Assembly: GCF_032118995.1 (NCBI RefSeq)
Contig: NC_092649.1
Span: 27,773,927 to 27,837,926 of the forward strand
Source: Asterias amurensis
Taxonomy: Eukaryota; Echinodermata; Asteroidea; Forcipulatida; Asteriidae
Direction of reading: 5' to 3'
Length of the DNA: 64,000 nt
The position numbers were made by a program, and so were the translations under genes. The notes beneath the pieces were generated by a model that worked only from the letters and a program-made list of their open reading frames with translations, was not told the origin of the DNA and made no database searches. Positions 1 to 10,093 of this stretch are shown piece after piece. Position 1 is the first letter of the stretch. Each line of letters opens with the position of its first letter.

Positions 1-292
1 GGATGGAAATGATGTATACCATTTGCTGTCATGACAACGGCATCATTGACCTGTTCAAGCAATAATCAATCAAAATCAATCAATCAAAATTTCTTTTATA
101 GCGCCGGTATTTATAAGTATGTTCAAAGGCGCCTTGACAAAGAATCTATTACATAGAAAATTGATATGCGATCAGTGGTTGTTGGTATTTACTGCAACCA
201 AAGAAACAAAGCAAGAAGATTATAATTTGGTTTTTAAACCAATGTTTATTAAGCACTGTTATACTCAATACTTTCCCTAGGGAAATCACTTT

Positions 293-355
293 GGTTGGAT
301 TCGAACCCACAACCTTTGCATAACTAGAGCAGATGGCTTACCAGTAGACTACCCA
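293..355 (-). repeat. tRNA-derived SINE fragment
   Basis: Read on the minus strand, this has a D-arm-like stretch followed by GGTTCGAATCC, a perfect RNA polymerase III B-box. There is no complete cloverleaf and no CCA-ready acceptor stem, so it is a SINE head rather than a working tRNA gene. Confidence 0.5.
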
Positions 356-689
356 ATCAAGAAAAAAAAAATAATAATAAAAAAATAATGATAATTGTGG
401 TATGGAATACGAGTGAAAACAATTCAAACATGGATATGAAAGCAATCATTGATATGTGATCATTGATTTAAATTTGTAACCCTGACAACCACCACAACAA
501 TGAAAGAACATTTTTAAAAGCACAACAATAATAATGGTATCAAATATTAGTCAAATATTTATAAAAAAAAACATTGTACAAGCAACAGTCAAAGAATGAC
601 CATTGATGAATGGTTTTAAAACCACAATCATAATGACAACTGTGGTAGTAAATACGACCAAAATATTTGAAAACAGATACATAGGCCTA

Positions 690-1130
690 CAGTTAATCGA
701 TATGTGATCAGTAATAAATTGCATTCATAACAGCCACTGGGACAAAGAAAGACAAAGCATTGTTAAATCACACAAATATCAATAATGTTGGTATCACAAA
801 CATTTAAGATCCTAGTTAAAATATTTCAATCAGATACAATTAGTTAATCAAGATGTAATCAATAAAAAATTCATTCATACCAGTCAATGTGATAAAGAAA
901 GACAAGCAAGGCACAAATATCAATCACACAAATATCAACAAGGGTTATCAAAAATATTTAAGATCATAGACCCAAATATTTCAATACAGATACAAACAGT
1001 AAATCGATATGTGATCAGTAATAAATTAATTCATAACAGTCAATGTGATTAAGAAAGACAAGAAAAGTATAAATATCAATCACACAAACATCAATAATGT
1101 TGGTATCAATAATATTTAAGATCCCCAACC
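690..1130. repeat. degenerate tandem repeat, unit about 155 bp
   Basis: Phrases such as GATATGTGATCAGTAATAAA, CAGTCAATGTGAT..AAGAAAGACAA and CACAAATATCAATAATGTTGG recur at about 155-base spacing, with older copies further left near 160 and 450. The copies have diverged by substitutions and small indels. No coding potential is seen. Confidence 0.55.
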
Positions 1131-1731
1131 CATATGCACAAGGGATAAAGTTTTTAGACTTCAAAAAAGTTTACCAACAAGCCACACAATATAGGTAAGG
1201 ATAAAGCAAAGATAAAGACAGGTATTGGTTTTAGTTACAGAACCAGCAATTGAATACATTGATTTTATTGGATAAACATTCAGTGACGTAAGCTTTCTAT
1301 ATCTGAGTTTTGATTGGTCTGAGGTGATGTTTGTTAGCTGCATTTTCGGTAAACAAGATTTAGGGGTAGAGATGGTTGACACAACCTTTTAGGCAATAGT
1401 TCACAAGTACAAGTCAGACAAGTCCGTCGCGGTAAACACCAAAATTCTGCTACTGGATAGCTGAAACATGCATTTTGTGGCATGGTGCACCGTGCTCAAC
1501 GCTCAGAGGGCAGAGAGGCACAGGTTCAGCCAATGTGAGCGCCATTGCAAAGCAGTTGGTAGGGCCTATATGCACAAATTGAGAGAAGTTATTCCAAAGG
1601 CAACGACATATAGGTGGAGTTTAAGTCACATATTACCCTCAGTACATGCAGCTTCTGCGCAAAACTGGCATGCCTCAAGCATCACTCGATTCTTACAAGA
1701 AAATACCCTAAACCTATCAGAAGCTACCTAC

Positions 1732-1909
1732 CTCAGTAACAGCTGCTTCAGAAGATTTGATTGCGGGTAGTTTTTCTTGTTTGCTGATCTTCAAGGTGAC
1801 AATATTACCAGCGTTCTGTAAGAGTCGGATTGCTTGGGAGAGAGTCTTCCCTCTCAGACTGGTTCCGCTGATGGCAAGGATTCGGTCTCCCATATGCAAC
1901 GCTCCTGTC
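1732..1909 (-). CDS. GRIP1: GRIP exon 16: second half of PDZ6
   Basis: Acceptor TAACAG and donor GTAGGT bound a 178-base exon. It encodes residues 675-734 of the MGHK isoform: [19 protein letters not shown], then the alpha-B helix [12 protein letters not shown] and the last strand IVTLKISKQ. This matches the PDZ6 C-terminal half of vertebrate GRIP1 ([20 protein letters not shown]). In mammals PDZ6 belongs to the PDZ4-6 block that binds ephrin-B and Eph receptors and liprin-alpha. The exon ends in phase 0, unlike the other PDZ exits (phase 1). The gene continues past base 1 with the PDZ6-PDZ7 linker, PDZ7 and the C-terminus. Confidence 0.93.
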
Positions 1910-2280
1910 CTGTTACACATAACAAAAATAACACATAACAATAGTAATAACAATAATCAACACTTTTAACGGCACATATCCACCCTGCTGGGTGTTCAAG
2001 ACCTGTCACCCCACAAGTGTCAAGACTTGGGTTCATTGAGGACAAGCATGGTATTAGATCAAAGTTTCCTTGACGGAGTGTAAACTTGATGTAGTTCAGA
2101 GATATAGTGGGGAGCCTTGCCATTAAGTACTTTGTGGACAATGGGCATCAGCTTGAAGATGATCAGTTGAGAGATAGGGAGCCAGTAAAGATGTTTCAGG
2201 ATTTTCTAGACAGTAACACAATGCAGTGTTTTTGAGGCTTTGAAGACGGGAAATCTAGTTGTTAGAAAGACTTTAGAGTA

Positions 2281-2418
2281 GAGCATTGAGAAAAAAACCT
2301 GTGGCATAGGAGAGAAACCAACACACAACTCTACTAACATGTGGCCCTAGCCGGGAATCGAACCAGGGCCACAGCGTTGTGAGAGGTGAGCGCTTTATGC
2401 ACTAGTCATCCAAGCCAA
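2281..2418 (-). repeat. tRNA-derived SINE
   Basis: The minus strand reads an A-box-like D arm, then GGTTCGATTCC (B-box), then a unique SINE body containing GTTGGTTTCTCTCC. It sits in the intron right beside the PDZ6 exon (only 8 bases from its donor), close enough that it could affect splicing. Confidence 0.6.
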
Positions 2419-2426
2419 TAACCTAC

Positions 2427-2571
2427 CTTTCAGCCAGTCCCCCGTTTGTCAGACCAGAGATGACGATCGGATCAAACGATTCCTCGGTCCCAGAGATGGT
2501 TATACCGAGGGGTCCGCCATGGCGGATTAGCTCCACGGTGAACGAGATTGCTCCGCTGATTTCTGGATCTT
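2427..2571 (-). CDS. GRIP1: GRIP exon 15: first half of PDZ6
   Basis: 145-base exon with acceptor TTCACAG and donor GTAGGT, entering in phase 1 and leaving in phase 2. It encodes about residues 627-674: [20 protein letters not shown] then [20 protein letters not shown] and [15 protein letters not shown] is the carboxylate-binding (GLGF-type) loop of PDZ6. The match to vertebrate GRIP1 ([20 protein letters not shown]) is close. Confidence 0.95.
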
Positions 2572-2847
2572 CTGTGAAAATAAAAACGGACACGGAAAAA
2601 ATGTATGAGATTTCTCATATCTGTGGTCAACTAAACCCCTTTTCCCTGGTTTTATCCTGTCGCATTTCTTAGTACATCTACTGGCACAACTTTTGAATCA
2701 ACATAGAGTTTTAACAATATTAAAGCATAGATTGTGCTCTTTTCAAATGTGTCGACAAACAACTCATTTTGCTCGATCGCATCACTTATTTTTTCTCCTT
2801 ATTGTGGAAACAGCAAAAAACAGCTAGTTCCTGCAAGAGCCTTCTAC

Positions 2848-2993
2848 CTGAATAAGTCTCATCCTTTTTAACCCTGAGCTTGATGATGTCATCGGCCTGT
2901 CTTAAGATATGCGCCGCCTCTTCCACTGAGAACGTCTCAAGATGGATATCATCAATGGCAAGAAGATGGTCACCAGGCTCCAGGGTACCGGTT
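2848..2993 (-). CDS. GRIP1: GRIP exon 14: second half of PDZ5
   Basis: 146-base exon, acceptor TGTACAG, donor GTAGAA, phase 2 in and phase 1 out. It encodes about residues 578-626: RTGTLEPGDHLLAIDDIHLE, the helix VEEAAHILRQADD and strand IIKLRVKKDE. PDZ4 and PDZ5 of mammalian GRIP form a tandem unit that binds the GluA2/3 C-terminus. The front of this exon has been copied, with its acceptor, to 3,786-3,826. Confidence 0.94.
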
Positions 2994-3785
2994 CTGTACA
3001 ACAAATAAATATTCATCATACATGAATCATTAATTCGGCTGAGTAAACAAGGAGAGCACAGGAATAATTTCTAAAGATAAATACAAATAGTAAACAAAAT
3101 AATAATAATAATAATAATATTAGTAATGAAAACCTATAAATACCGTACATGAAAGTGCTCAAGGCCCTAAATACAAACAATAACCCACACATGTACAATA
3201 ATCAAAATGGAAAAACAAGCCTGAGTTATTCAGAAGAAATACGAAAAAAAGGTTTTTTGTAATTGTTTTTTTGTAATTGGGTTAAAGAAAAAGATGACTA
3301 AACTTGAGCTGGCAATTATGAATATTGAAAAGGGATAACTGAATAGGTAATTAGCTGGGAAGACAAGGAGTGCAAAAGGAGCATATATCTATATCATCAA
3401 TTCAATTCAATTCAATTCACATTTACTTCTGTACTGTCAAAAACACAGCATTACAGAATGTATGTACAGTGTAATAGTGAACAGAGTAGTTTATGGTTTA
3501 TATCGTCAAAGAAAAGGAACAGTATGGAGGCCGATTTGGTAAGCAGAGGCTTGTAGTAATCCGCCTGTGGACAGACAGAGACAAGATAACGGACAAACAG
3601 AGGACGTACAAATAAAAACAAAACAACTTACAAACAACAACAACACTTAAGTAACTGAAATGAAAATATGATGACAGATATAAAAAAAAGAGAGCAAATG
3701 ATGATATACATGGCAAAGCAGTCAATAGAAAGATAGCTTCAGTCAATACTGAGATTTAAACACTTTTTTTAATGAGGCTTTAAAA

Positions 3786-3826
3786 CAATGGCAAGAAGAT
3801 GGTCGCCAGGCTCCAGGGTACCAGGT
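3786..3826 (-). pseudogene. truncated copy of GRIP exon 14 (pseudo-exon)
   Basis: The first about 41 bases of exon 14 and about 40 bases of its upstream intron are repeated here with a few changes (TGGAGCCTGGCGACCATCTT). The AG acceptor is still present (TATAG). The copy breaks off after the residues LLAI and runs into unrelated sequence without a donor, so if it were spliced in it would not continue the PDZ fold. It lies in the intron between exons 13 and 14, upstream of the true exon in transcript order, so it competes for the same donor. Confidence 0.8.
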
Positions 3827-3949
3827 CTATACAAAATGAATATTCATCAGGCACACATGAATATGCAGCTAATAATATATAACTAGGAAGACAAAGAGGA
3901 AAGATGTGTAGCGGAGAAGAAAGGATGACTGAGGAACTTTTTGGTTTAC

Positions 3950-4019
3950 CTGTGAGCAACGCTCCCTTTCTTGACGTCCGAAATAAGAAGAGCATCTCCT
4001 GGCTTACGATTCTTAGGGG
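3950..4019 (-). CDS. GRIP1: GRIP exon 13: middle of PDZ5
   Basis: 70-base exon, acceptor TTTTTCAG, donor GTAAAC. It encodes [20 protein letters not shown] then VAHR, matching vertebrate [20 protein letters not shown]. PDZ5 is the only PDZ here cut by two introns: one after the GLGI loop (phase 1) and one in the Arg codon (phase 2). Confidence 0.94.
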
Positions 4020-4117
4020 CTGAAAAATATTTAATTAAACAATCTAATTTCATATATTTTATATTATGAAAACATCATGAAGGCAGACTGCAATCACAGC
4101 TTCGACTCTGTGCCCAA

Positions 4118-4540
4118 CTTCATTGAGTAGCTCAAGCAAGAAGTATTGGGTAACAGTTTTCTGCTTAGCAAAATTGTGCAGAATACCAGTCACAAACGGT
4201 ACATGTTACATGGTATTTTGGCTGGTCACCTTAATCCAGTAAGCATAATGTTGCTGTGCTTAGCTGCTTTTTATACCTAAGCAGCTCTATGAAATTGGAT
4301 CCTAGTTTAGGCTCTTTGTTATTTTGAAATTTTTTACCTTCAGTACAGCACCCTTATAGAACTGTTTAAGCAGGAAATAGTGCTTACAAATTTGTTACTA
4401 AGGGAAAATAAGCAGGAAACCAGCCACAGATTGTACATGTGACATGGTATTTTGGCAGGTAACCTTACTCTGGTAAGCATAATTTTGTTGTGCTTAGCTA
4501 CTTTTCGTGCTTTCAGCAGCTCAATGAATTTGAGCCTAGG
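4118..4540. repeat. two tandem copies of an intronic MITE family (TTTCATAGAGCT family)
   Basis: Two similar blocks (about 4,118-4,302 and 4,340-4,540) each run from a TTCAT(A/T)GAG..GCT-like edge, through TACATGT(G/T)ACATGGTATTTTGG, to a mirrored GCAGCTC(T)ATGAA edge. The same consensus appears at 6,276, 10,094, 14,759 and 18,862. The second copy overlaps the intron just downstream of exon 12. No open reading frame. Confidence 0.55.
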
Positions 4541-4623
4541 GCTTCAAACATGCAGACGCGGCATAAAAGCTGGAGCCCAAGCTACCAAGCCACAGAGACA
4601 AGTTTTTGCTTAGATGTACTAAC

Positions 4624-4701
4624 CACTGAGGGTAATTCCCAACCCTTGGTCCGCTATTGGAAGTTTGACGCTAAACACACCACTGCTGGGAACCACAGAC
4701 T
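4624..4701 (-). CDS. GRIP1: GRIP exon 12: start of PDZ5
   Basis: 78-base exon, acceptor ATTGCAG, donor GTTAGT, phase 1 at both ends. It encodes ESVVPSSGVFSVKLPIADQG then LGITLS, about residues 529-554. Vertebrate GRIP1 has ESVIPSSGTFHVKLP followed by ELGITIS, so the assignment is firm. LGIT is the peptide-binding loop. Confidence 0.94.
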
Positions 4702-5192
4702 CTGCAATAAAATAATCAAGAATCAAACATCAATATATTTTACCTTAACTATGGCACCGCATTTTGTCTAGTTCCCTAATGCAAATACCAAGCATTCATA
4801 CTGATTATCGTCATACAACACAGGGTGCCAGACTATAATATAAGGCATACAACTTGAATATTGCACCCCCCCCCCCACAAAGAAAAAGAAGTTACTACCT
4901 AGAAAACAAATATTTGTAATCATTTTGTTTTCTATGGCATTGAAAAATAAGGGCAAAAAAAGGTAGGGATTATTCTTCCTACATGGACATAATAGTCCCT
5001 CCATTTTTTTTGACGCTATCTCAAAAAAACATCCACCTTTTGAAATTAACTTTTCACATGTTAATTTTATTGTATACATCTACATTTATATAGGATTAAC
5101 ACCATTGAACAGTCCCAAACACTAGGGTAAACTTTGCCTTTAAGTCATTTTTTTTTATATCGATAATTTTTTGGTAATGAATAATACCTCAC

Positions 5193-5332
5193 CTGCAACA
5201 TCGAACTCTAGGAGGAGCGTACACTGTTGCCCACTTTCCCTCAATAGCTGGTTGGCTTCTTCTAACGTCACTTCATCCGTATATCGATTATTGATGGTCA
5301 AGATTCGATCTCCTGCTTGCATAATGCCACAC
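5193..5332 (-). CDS. GRIP1: GRIP exon 11: second half of PDZ4
   Basis: 140-base exon, acceptor ATCCCAG, donor GTGAGG. It encodes KCGIMQAGDRILTINNRYTD, helix LEEANQLLRESGQ and strand CTLLLEFDVA, about residues 482-528. It corresponds to vertebrate RCGVLQIGDRVMAIN...LEIEFDVAES. Phase 2 in, phase 1 out, like PDZ2 and PDZ3. Confidence 0.95.
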
Positions 5333-6031
5333 CTGGGATACAGAGAAAATTGACATTTAGCAACTTCAATTTATATAAATTGCACCCAGTTAAGTCTGCA
5401 CTTCACAAACCTCATATTTCATCTGGAAAAATTTACAAAGACATTTGACAAATAAGAGAAACAAACTTTGGTATCAAGAATTAGGGCCACATCTAATGTA
5501 GTCTTGGTGCAAAAGGTTGTTATGCAAATAACTCAACTGTCGTACATTACTATCGAATGATAACAGGCGCTGTTTAAAAACTTAAAGATCACCAAACCAG
5601 ACTCAAACCCTCTATCGGTTGAAAAGTTGCGATATGTGTAGCATTGAGTGTATGTGCATGTACATCATGTACATGTAGGTCCAATGGTATTACCATAGAT
5701 GTTCTACCAACTCAACACCAAGACTAGGCCACATCATGAGGCAAGTTGCAGGTAACCAGTACAGGGCAATCTCCCAAGAAGAAAAGGCATGTGACTTTTC
5801 ATATAATTTTATTTCCCCAAGTTTATTATTGTATGTATTTTTTGGGATGCACCAAGTGAAAATACTGGTCTTTGACAATAACCAAACATTGATCTTAACT
5901 GCAAATCAATCGTAATTGCTCAATAAAGTGTGATGTCACAATACAAATCACTATGGCAATACTGACAATTTGTCTTAAGATGGATTTTATTGCTTTGTGA
6001 AATCGACCCCACTGCCTTTAATGATTCTTAC

Positions 6032-6212
6032 TTGTCTGCTTTTCCACCCGGCTCGATGAATCCAATAACAGCCGGTGATCCCAAGATTTCCGTGGTGAAG
6101 ACGCCTCCTTGAAGATTAAAACCAAAGTCACAGCTTCGCGAGTATAGCGTCACCTCCACCGTGTCGGAGCGGCAGACCTGAGCCGTCGTGCCCATACCAT
6201 TAATCGTTGAGG
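6032..6212 (-). CDS. GRIP1: GRIP exon 10: first half of PDZ4
   Basis: 181-base exon, acceptor TTCCTTAG, donor GTAAGA. It encodes PSTINGMGTTAQVCRSDTVE, then VTLYSRSCDFGFNLQGGVFT and the strand PAVIGFIEPGGKAD, about residues 422-481. CDFGFNLQGG is the PDZ4 binding loop (vertebrate TGFGIQLQGSVFATE). Confidence 0.95.
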
Positions 6213-6275
6213 CTAAGGAAACTAAACATTCACGACAGAACATATATAAATACTTTTTAGTGTTCCCGACATCCC

Positions 6276-6515
6276 AGGGACCAATTCCATAGTGCTGCTT
6301 AACAGTAAAAAAAAAAAAAAAAATTGTGCTAACTGTAGCAGAAAAATTTGCTTAAGCATAAGTTTATTTCATAGAATCAAGAAAAATGGGCAGCCAGATT
6401 GCGCATCCACCATTGATTTGTGTTGTTACATCATTCATTTTCATATAATAATCACCAGAAAGTCAGGATACCTTTTTGTGTGGTTATGTTTGGCAGCGCT
6501 ATGAAATGGAAATCA
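6276..6515. repeat. MITE, TTTCATAGAGCT family
   Basis: Edges CCAATTCCATAGTGCTGCTT and GGCAGCGCTATGAAATGG are imperfect inverted repeats. The body (CATTGATTTGTGTTGTTACA) matches the element at 10,094-10,700, which carries an extra insertion. A poly-A run of about 19 sits near the left edge. Confidence 0.6.
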
Positions 6516-7237
6516 AAAAGAAAGCGCAAAATCTGCTGTATGAAATTGAGCCCTGGTATTCTTGCTCATGGGTTTCTCAAACTAATGAATAGTATTAAAC
6601 AGGATTGGTAGAGCTGACAAATGCGTAGCAGAGAGTATTCATGTTTTGTGTGAACAACCACATAAAAAAAAAAACCTGTGAAAATAACAAAACCTCAAAG
6701 ACTAGCCAGCTGGAACCGTTGAGCCGGTTCATAGTTCCTAAGATTTTGACGTCACATGGCTGTGTTCACAGCGACTGTTCACAGGAGTTGAGCACAAGTC
6801 ACCTAATGTGAATTACAATCGCAGGAAGTATGAACCAGGATTTTCCGTGCCTTATCAATGGTCCCCAAGCTTTTGCACCGGTCCATATCTTAAGAATTTA
6901 TATCAACATTGTCCTTTGATATACTTTCCAATGTTTGGCAAGTTTTGATTTAAATAAAAATGAATTATAAATATTTCACAACTAAATGAAACCATAAGTA
7001 TGCCATTTTGATATTTGAGTTGCAAAGCGTTAGCAAAATTATATTTTCCAGCATATTATGTGGATATTAAGTAGTTTATTAAGGCAAGTCAAATGAATGA
7101 AAGGTCATAGGTTACACATCACAGCACAGCAGCTATGTATTAGACATTACAGGAATAAGTTTCAGTAGATTATAAAGAGCAAAAGAAATTTTCTTTCTAT
7201 TTTTCTAGATCAAAATTTAAAAATGTCAACTAGACAC

Positions 7238-7921
7238 TAGCCTTGCTCAAGGCAGTCGCATTATTCGCTCCGAAAAGACGCCGCTGTAAACCCACCCGTA
7301 TACCCTGTGCGTGATGTGTGCGATCACACCGCATGACCCACCCGTATACACACTGTCACATCGTACGACTACTGTGCACACAAGTCATCCGCACTCGTTC
7401 CACTAACCACATGCGGAGGCCGTCTGGCCGACAGCCTTGTCGGGTTTAATGTGTTTCATTAAAAAAAATTCCACTAGTGGAAAAAAATGGGGGGCTCTCG
7501 GATATGCTAGTATGCAGCCCATGAATATGTATATCTTTCGTCAGACCTATCAGACAACACAGGATGCGAGGCAAATGAATTATTCATTTTGACGTCCAAT
7601 CACGCACTTCCCTTCACGACCTTTGGACCCTATCATGCTCGCTGAGCGTCCGTGGTGGTGGTGTGTGATGTAAACATGTCTCGTCTTTCGCGGGCAATAT
7701 GGTAATGAGCTGACCGTGGGAACTCTTCGCTTATTATAGTAATGAGGTCAGTGGCTTCAACACAGACCCGACAAGGCTGTCGGCCTGACGGCCGACGCAT
7801 GCGGACAGTGTACGGGGGCATCGTGTCGTGCGATGTTACGCACAGTGAATACGGGTGGGTTTTTTATACAGCGGCGCTATTTTTTTCGGAGTGAATAATT
7901 CGACTGTCTTGAGCAAGGCTA
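7238..7921. mobile_element. 684-bp MULE-like non-autonomous DNA transposon
   Basis: Long terminal inverted repeats (about 160-210 bases each) begin TAGCCTTGCTCAAGGCAGTC and end in the mirror GACTGTCTTGAGCAAGGCTA. The arms share CCGACAGCCTTGTCGGGT and ACCCACCCGTAT-type segments. The nine bases ACTAGACAC flank both sides (7,229-7,237 and 7,922-7,930), a target-site duplication. Long TIRs with a 9-base duplication are typical of Mutator-like elements. There is no transposase frame, so it would need one supplied from elsewhere. Confidence 0.8.
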
Positions 7922-8540
7922 ACTAGACACAGGAAAAAAAGATGAAGTGTGGTTTCAAACAGCAAAAATCTCTTATAAATGTAGGCCCTTTTTCAAACAA
8001 CGGCTTGGGCTTTCAGCTCAGGCCTTTGGCTTAGGCCTTTGACTTCAAACAGCCGGACTGTGCCTAAGCCATTGCAAAGTCTAAGCTGTTGTGTTAAAAA
8101 GGTCCAGAGCAGGTCTTGAATTTCATTCACTTCATTTCAGACGAGGGCAAAACTCTTTTAAAAAACCTTGCTAAGTGACTGCAAATTTAGGATTTTTCAG
8201 CCTAGTATAAATTCTGATGGGCAGTCAATTTAGATTGATCCCTCACACAGGCCCTTTTTTAAAAACACGGCTTCAGCTCCAGATTCCCCTCAGACTAGCT
8301 TAGCCATGGGGATGTTTTGACAATAGGGCGTGCTTTGCGTACATGCTCAGGGCTTCAGACGAGAAGATGGAAGTCGAATCCAAAGCCAAAGCCATGAATT
8401 CAAAAAAGGCCACAGGATGTCTTGAGTTTCTTTCATTTCATTTTAGTTTCTCTAAACCTTGTTAAGTGACTGCAAATTTAGGCATTCTCAGTGAGGAAAA
8501 AAGGTTATGATGGGCGGCCATTTTGGATTAGATCCCTTAC

Positions 8541-8699
8541 GTGTAGAAGAGCTCTTGAGATTCTTTCCTTTCAGCTTCCTGTTAAGCGCCGTCGTCTGCT
8601 GTCTGGAGTTGTGCAGCATCCCTTGGGATCTACTCAGACTGTTGTAGCTGGAGTTATTCAACTGGCTGACTGGGGTGACGGAGCGAGACGTATTGGCCA
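8541..8699 (-). CDS. GRIP1: GRIP exon 9: PDZ3-PDZ4 linker
   Basis: 159-base exon, acceptor AATCAG, donor GTAAGG, phase 1 at both ends. It encodes VANTSRSVTPVSQLNNSSYN and a Ser/Arg-rich stretch ending in RKLKGKNLKSSS, about residues 369-421. The pattern (Ser-Leu-rich stretch, then a basic K/R cluster and KSS) follows the vertebrate linker (SLSSLNMGTLPRSLY, RRRLKKKDFKSSL). This is a flexible segment without a fold. Low similarity is expected here, but the phase fits exactly between exons 8 and 10. Confidence 0.87.
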
Positions 8700-8874
8700 C
8701 TGATTGGGAGGAGAAGGGGGAGTGGGTGCAGTTTGGGTTTCACATTAGCTCAGAAGTATTATTCATCTTTGGTAGTTGGTGGATGGATGTAAAATGGCTC
8801 ATATGATTGTTGGTATGAACAGGATTGGAGGAATTAAGTGTGATTGACACAGAAGTAGATAGTTTGAAACACAC

Positions 8875-9780
8875 AGTGGTAGATACTTGTGACAAACAGC
8901 GACAAACAGTAATAATAACAATAATAATAAGACTTGTAATGCGCACATATCCACCCTGCTGGGTACATGGTGTAACAAACACCGTAGTAATGTGACAGAC
9001 ACATCTGTACAGAGTGACAAAAACAGTGAAAGATAATGCGACAGACACTGATAGATAATGTGACAGACACAGTGATAGATAATGTGACAGACACAGTGAT
9101 AGATAATGTGACAGACACAGTGTGACAGACACAGTGGTAGATAGTGTAACAAATACAGTAGTAGGTGGTGTGACAGACACAACAGTACAGTGAGACAAAT
9201 ACAGTGATAGATAATGTGACAACACAGTGAAAGTGTGACAAACACAGTAGTAGATAGTGTAACAAAATACAGTGGTACATGTACAATGTAGATGGTGTGA
9301 CAAACACAGTGGTGGATAGTGTGACAACCACAGTGAAAGTGTAACAAACACAGCAGTATTTAGTGTAACAAATACAGTTGGACATGCAGTTTGTGACAAA
9401 CACAGTGGTGGATATTTTGACAAACACAGTAAAAAGGTAACAAACACAGTGTAGATAGTGTAACACATACAGTGGTACATGTAGACGGTGTGACAAACAC
9501 AGTGGTGGAAAGTGTAACAAACACAGCAGTAGATAGTGTAACAAATACAGTGGGACATGTAGTTGGTGTGACAAACACAACAGTACAGTGTGATCATGCA
9601 GTGAAAGTGTAACACACACAGTGGTTGATATTGTGAAAAACACAGTGAAGTGTAACAAATACAGTAGCAGATAGTGTGACAAATACAAGAGTAGGTAGTG
9701 TGACAGACACATAACAGTACAGTGTGACAAACACATTGATAGATAATGGGACAAACACAGTGAACGAGTGAAACACAAGC
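8875..9780. repeat. minisatellite, unit about 24-30 bp
   Basis: About 900 bases made of variants of GTGACAAACACAGTGGTAGATA. Unit length and order vary; the most regular block, GATAGATAATGTGACAGACA, is near 9,045-9,120. The long Cys/Leu/Ser-rich reading frames on the minus strand here are translations of the repeat, open because the unit lacks stops in several frames, and are not genes. Located in the GRIP intron between exons 8 and 9. Confidence 0.9.
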
Positions 9781-9797
9781 GGATAGACAGAGCAAAC

Positions 9798-9930
9798 TAA
9801 GGCCGTGTCCGAATTGGCGACTTTGGCTACAGCTACGGCTAGATCAGCACGTCTGTCAGTGTTGAAGAATGGCAGACGCGCGCGCCCTAGCCGTAGCTGT
9901 AGCCGAAGTCGCCAATTCGGACACGGCCTA
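9798..9930. mobile_element. 133-bp palindromic MITE
   Basis: The arms GGCCGTGTCCGAATTGGCGA and its mirror TCGCCAATTCGGACACGGCC extend inward over GGCTACAGCTACGGCTAG, giving stems of about 48 bases around a short centre. A decayed relative lies at about 19,622-19,732 (GGCTATGTCATAATTGGTGG). No coding frame. I could not fix a target duplication. Confidence 0.75.
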
Positions 9931-10093
9931 ACAAACAATTTTACTCCAGCATTAGCTTAACAAGGATGAACAGACCTTCATCACAGCGTGATCCTGTAAC
10001 AATTCCCCAAAGCAACAAAGTGTAACCAAACATAGAGCCCCTTTTTTAAAACATTGGCTCCAGCTTCGTCTCCCAATACCAAAGACTCTGCCC

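Larger units (their letters stand above)
1..1731. other. GRIP intron, left edge of window
   Basis: Downstream (minus-strand) intron after the last visible GRIP exon. I looked for a PDZ6-PDZ7 linker exon on the minus strand with a phase-0 acceptor and found none that I could support. The stretch is AT-rich and contains a tRNA-like module and a degenerate tandem repeat, listed separately. The short open frames here have no recognisable domain. Confidence 0.6.

Noticed and set aside
8740-9795. Long minus-strand frames (351, 314 and 182 residues), Cys-rich
   Set aside because: All three frames are translations of the same 24-30 base tandem repeat; several frames are open at once and no domain is present.
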